NCBI GenBank assembly: GCA_035294325.1
Contig: DATGLE010000074.1
Span: 1-8,016, forward strand
DNA length: 8,016 nucleotides
From: DATGLE01 sp035294325
Lineage (GTDB): Bacteria > Chloroflexota > Ktedonobacteria > Ktedonobacterales > Ktedonobacteraceae
Reading direction: 5' to 3'
Shown here: positions 6,502-8,016 of the stretch, one piece after another
How positions within the stretch are numbered: the stretch's first letter is position 1
Layout: each line of letters starts with the position of its first letter
Made by a program: the position numbers and the translations under genes
The notes under the pieces: model-generated
What the model saw: only the letters and a program-made list of their open reading frames with translations
The model's database searches: none
Told to the model about the DNA's origin: nothing

Positions 6502-6738
6502 TTATCTTCCCTCACAACTTTCTTGGGTGCAGCGCTCCGTTCCCTGGGAGAAACGGAGCCGCTCCCTCCGCCTTTGCTCGCCAAAGCGCTTCCAAAAAGT
6601 GGAAACGCTCATAGCCAGTACATCGCGATAAGCGAATTATGTCGCGGTCAGGCGCATCGCACCAGGACCCGGGCTTCTGTACCCGGCCACGCACGTTATC
6701 TTATCGCTACATGTGCAACTGCAAATGTGCAGCTTATG
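6502..6738 (-). promoter_or_regulatory. Long structured leader of the XRE-TPR gene
   Basis: From the predicted start near 6738 to the ATG is about 236 nt without a recognised gene. It contains several possible stem-loops: GCTCCGTT with AACGGAGC (6534-6541, 6552-6559); AGCGCTTCCA with TGGAAACGCT, one mismatch, 5-nt loop (6585-6594, 6600-6609); CGCGA with TCGCG (6624-6628, 6642-6646); and CCGGG with CCCGG (6669-6673, 6682-6686). None matches a riboswitch class that I recognise. The first of these lies some 20 nt upstream of the ribosome site and could affect translation. Confidence 0.4.
6711..6734. repeat. Direct repeat at the XRE transcription start
   Basis: ATGTGCAACT (6711-6720) recurs as ATGTGCAGCT (6725-6734), 14 bp apart with one mismatch. 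It sits just downstream of the predicted start of the XRE-TPR transcript, a position suited to a repressor or autoregulatory operator. Confidence 0.4.
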
Positions 6739-6744
6739 GAATAT

Positions 6745-6773
6745 ATTGTAGAGGACTTGTTGCCGGTTGTCAA
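6745..6773 (-). promoter_or_regulatory. sigma70-type promoter of the XRE-TPR gene
   Basis: On the minus strand TTGACA (6768-6773) is followed after exactly 17 bp by TACAAT (6745-6750). Hexamers and spacing are near ideal. The predicted start is near 6738. Confidence 0.7.
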
Positions 6774-6779
6774 GTAAAA

Positions 6780-6809
6780 GTGATAAAACGTGATGAAATG
6801 TGAATATGG
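6780..6809. repeat. Three tandem 10-bp repeats next to the -35 box
   Basis: GTGATAAAAC (6780-6789), GTGATGAAAT (6790-6799) and GTGAATATGG (6800-6809) follow each other without gaps; the third is more diverged. The 10-bp period equals about one helical turn, so a bound protein would contact one face of the DNA. They begin 6 bp upstream of the XRE -35 box, the usual place for an activator site or an UP-like element. Confidence 0.5.
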
Positions 6810-6850
6810 TATTCTTGTGTAACTATAATCCTGTTACACAAGAATACCAT
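6806..6850 (-). terminator. 18-bp perfect palindrome, probable end of the GNAT operon
   Basis: The arms 6806-6823 and 6833-6850 are perfectly complementary (ATGGTATTCTTGTGTAAC and its mirror) around the 9-nt loop TATAATCCT. It begins 33 nt after the GNAT stop on the minus strand and is followed by ATTCACATTTCATC, only moderately T-rich. A terminator is the simplest reading; a protein-binding operator for the XRE promoter just beyond it is an alternative. It overlaps the third 10-bp repeat by 4 bp. Confidence 0.55.
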
Positions 6851-6883
6851 CTATGTTTGTGTAGGGAAAGTAGAATCAGATAT

Positions 6884-7360
6884 CTAATCCAGTTCCATAA
6901 CCATGCCGACACCGTGTTCGTTGCGCCCATATTCTACGAAGCCGAGGCGCTGATAGAGGCCGATAGCATCGTACCAGTTGTTGTTGGTCTCGACGAAAAC
7001 GCGCCGGTAGCCGCGCTCCCGCGCCTGGTCCAGCAGGAATGTGACAATGGTCCTGCCGATGCCGCGCCGCCGGTAATCGCGATGAGTCGAGACGCGCACG
7101 ATGCGACCCGTACCCTCATCGACTGTAATCAGCGCGCCGGTGCCAACCAGCGCCGGCCCACTGTAGGCGACCAGGAAGCTGTGGCCCGCACGGACATAAC
7201 TGGTCATGATATCATTGAGGTCCGGGTTGAGCGCTTCATCGATGAAGCCAAAATGCTCGCCCAACCCTTGCAGGATGAGCTGCCTGGCCGCCTGCTGGTC
7301 GTGCTCCTCGAATGGTCTGATGAGCAGGGACGAGCCGTTGCTACCTGTTACATTCTTCAT
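6884..7360 (-). CDS. GNAT family N-acetyltransferase
   Basis: The 158-residue protein is a single GNAT domain, an enzyme fold that moves the acetyl group of acetyl-CoA to an amine. The acetyl-CoA pyrophosphate loop is seen as RRRGIG (97-102) after the beta-4 strand GRIVRVSTHRDY (motif A). Helix TIVTFLLDQARERG follows, then motif B with RVFVETNNNWYDAIGLYQRLGFVEYGR (120-146), in which the Asn/Tyr-rich turn and Y136 are typical. Length is normal. The acceptor cannot be read from the sequence; it may be a small molecule, a peptide or a protein. The gene begins 10 nt after the methyltransferase stop, and its ribosome site AGGA (7366-7369, 5-nt spacing) sits next to that stop, so the two are almost certainly one operon with coupled translation. 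Confidence 0.92.
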   Translation of the reverse strand: MKNVTGSNGSSLLIRPFEEHDQQAARQLILQGLGEHFGFIDEALNPDLNDIMTSYVRAGHSFLVAYSGPALVGTGALITVDEGTGRIVRVSTHRDYRRRGIGRTIVTFLLDQARERGYRRVFVETNNNWYDAIGLYQRLGFVEYGRNEHGVGMVMELD

Positions 7361-7365
7361 GATGG

Positions 7366-7373
7366 TCCTCTCA
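7366..7373 (-). promoter_or_regulatory. GNAT ribosome site overlapping the methyltransferase stop
   Basis: On the minus strand the methyltransferase stop TGA (7371-7373) shares bases with the purine-rich GAGAGGA (7366-7372), which lies 5 nt from the GNAT ATG. Ribosomes ending the first gene cover this site, so reinitiation is likely. Confidence 0.65.
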
Positions 7374-8016
7374 TGACTGCGCAGGCTTCTTTCCCCATGC
7401 CGTCAGGCCAAAGCCAAGACAGAGAAAATCATCGCTTCGCAGATCAATCAGCATTTGATGATACAGTTCGTCGTACTCGTTTTCCTGCACCAGCCCGGAG
7501 CGCAGAATGTAAGGCTTGAGCAGAGTGAAGGCGATTTCAGTATCTTTGCACGAGCTGTAGTGAAGCTCCATGCCGGCAGAAGCATCGAGGCAGCAGGACC
7601 TTCTATTGACCTGCTCGAAGCCTGCATCACGCAGAAGTTTGACAAGCATATGAGCCAGCCCGAGGGAGCGCCCATCAATAGAGAAAGTCCGGCCCTGCAT
7701 AGAGAGTGCTTGGTAGAAATAGCCATAGAGACTTTGCAGTGCAGAGCTGTTTGAGATGACTACCTCGCTTTCAGTTAAGCGAAGGATGCCGCCGGGGCAA
7801 AGGATTCGCTTGCACTCGGTCAGCAATTTCGGCCAATCTTCTTTCGAGAGAAAACCGAAGAGCAGGCGGCCATTAACCATATCAAATGCCTCATCGGGGA
7901 ACTTGAGAGGCTGCTTGACATCCATGACCTCAAAGCTGACGTTTTTCAACTGCTGGACCTTTGCCATTGCCTGAGCGTACTTGATCACGTTCTGGTTGAT
8001 GTCCACACCAACGACC
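7371..8016 (-). CDS. Class I SAM-dependent methyltransferase (N-terminus beyond window)
   Basis: The frame is open to the right window edge, with 214 residues visible. The first complete codons read VVGVDINQNVIKYAQ, the second strand of a Rossmann-type methyltransferase with the acidic Asp that binds the ribose of S-adenosylmethionine. The glycine-rich motif I must lie just outside the window. A GTG at 8004-8006 could be taken as a start, but it is inside this strand, so the gene is truncated rather than short. Later motifs are VSFEVMDVKQPLKFPDEAFD (residue about 26-45), whose VMD holds the adenine-contact acid, and ILCPGGILRLTE (71-82), the usual post-motif strand. The C-terminal half is helical and probably contacts the substrate, which is unknown. 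It is the upstream partner of the GNAT gene in the same operon. Confidence 0.92.
   Translation of the reverse strand, partial: VVGVDINQNVIKYAQAMAKVQQLKNVSFEVMDVKQPLKFPDEAFDMVNGRLLFGFLSKEDWPKLLTECKRILCPGGILRLTESEVVISNSSALQSLYGYFYQALSMQGRTFSIDGRSLGLAHMLVKLLRDAGFEQVNRRSCCLDASAGMELHYSSCKDTEIAFTLLKPYILRSGLVQENEYDELYHQMLIDLRSDDFLCLGFGLTAWGKKPAQS

Noticed and set aside
6512..6694. 60-codon minus-strand frame in the XRE leader, ending next to the XRE ribosome site
   Set aside because: Its position would suit a leader peptide, but it starts at GTG without a ribosome site and shows no coding signature.
6824..6829. TATAAT in the loop of the palindrome as a plus-strand promoter
   Set aside because: No acceptable -35 hexamer lies at 16-18 bp and no plus-strand gene follows.
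6800..7519. Plus-strand open frame of 239 codons
   Set aside because: It begins in the palindrome and runs antisense to the GNAT gene and the methyltransferase end.

Overview
The window most resembles a member of the Ktedonobacteria (phylum Chloroflexota). This rests on an HTH-XRE regulator with a long Pro/Ser linker and a TPR-like C-terminal region, a type abundant in that class, together with a lone intein-bearing sufB, moderately GC-rich genes and AT-rich intergenic DNA with strong sigma70-type promoters. No rRNA or other decisive marker is present, so the assignment is an inference.

Layout, left to right. (1) At 1-153 lies the C-terminal end of a Met/Asn/Gln-rich protein, followed by about 370 bp without a gene. 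(2) At 528-608 two tandem perfect hairpins close the sufB transcription unit. (3) sufB (624-3236, minus strand) is the dominant gene. It encodes a 465-residue Fe-S scaffold interrupted by a 405-residue intein with a LAGLIDADG homing-endonuclease domain. It has a perfect TTGACA/TATAAT promoter, and no sufC or sufD lies beside it in the window. (4) A divergent promoter region leads to a tRNA-Arg(UCU) at 3603-3675. (5) About 430 bp of hairpin-rich DNA precedes an APH(6)/hydroxyurea-type small-molecule kinase gene (4107-5030, plus). (6) Convergent to it is the XRE-TPR regulator gene (5062-6501, minus), with a 236-nt structured leader, a good promoter, three helically phased 10-bp repeats and an 18-bp perfect palindrome upstream. 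(7) At the right end a methyltransferase gene (truncated by the window edge) and a GNAT acetyltransferase gene form a tight minus-strand pair; the stop of the first lies in the Shine-Dalgarno sequence of the second.

The genes do not form one pathway. Fe-S assembly, tRNA, an antibiotic-kinase-like enzyme, a regulator and two small modifying enzymes are separate units. The kinase, acetyltransferase and methyltransferase are all of kinds that can modify small molecules, and the regulator sits among them, but a joint role is speculation. No clearly new system was found. The most notable items are the apparently complete intein in SufB and the layered regulatory DNA upstream of the XRE-TPR gene.
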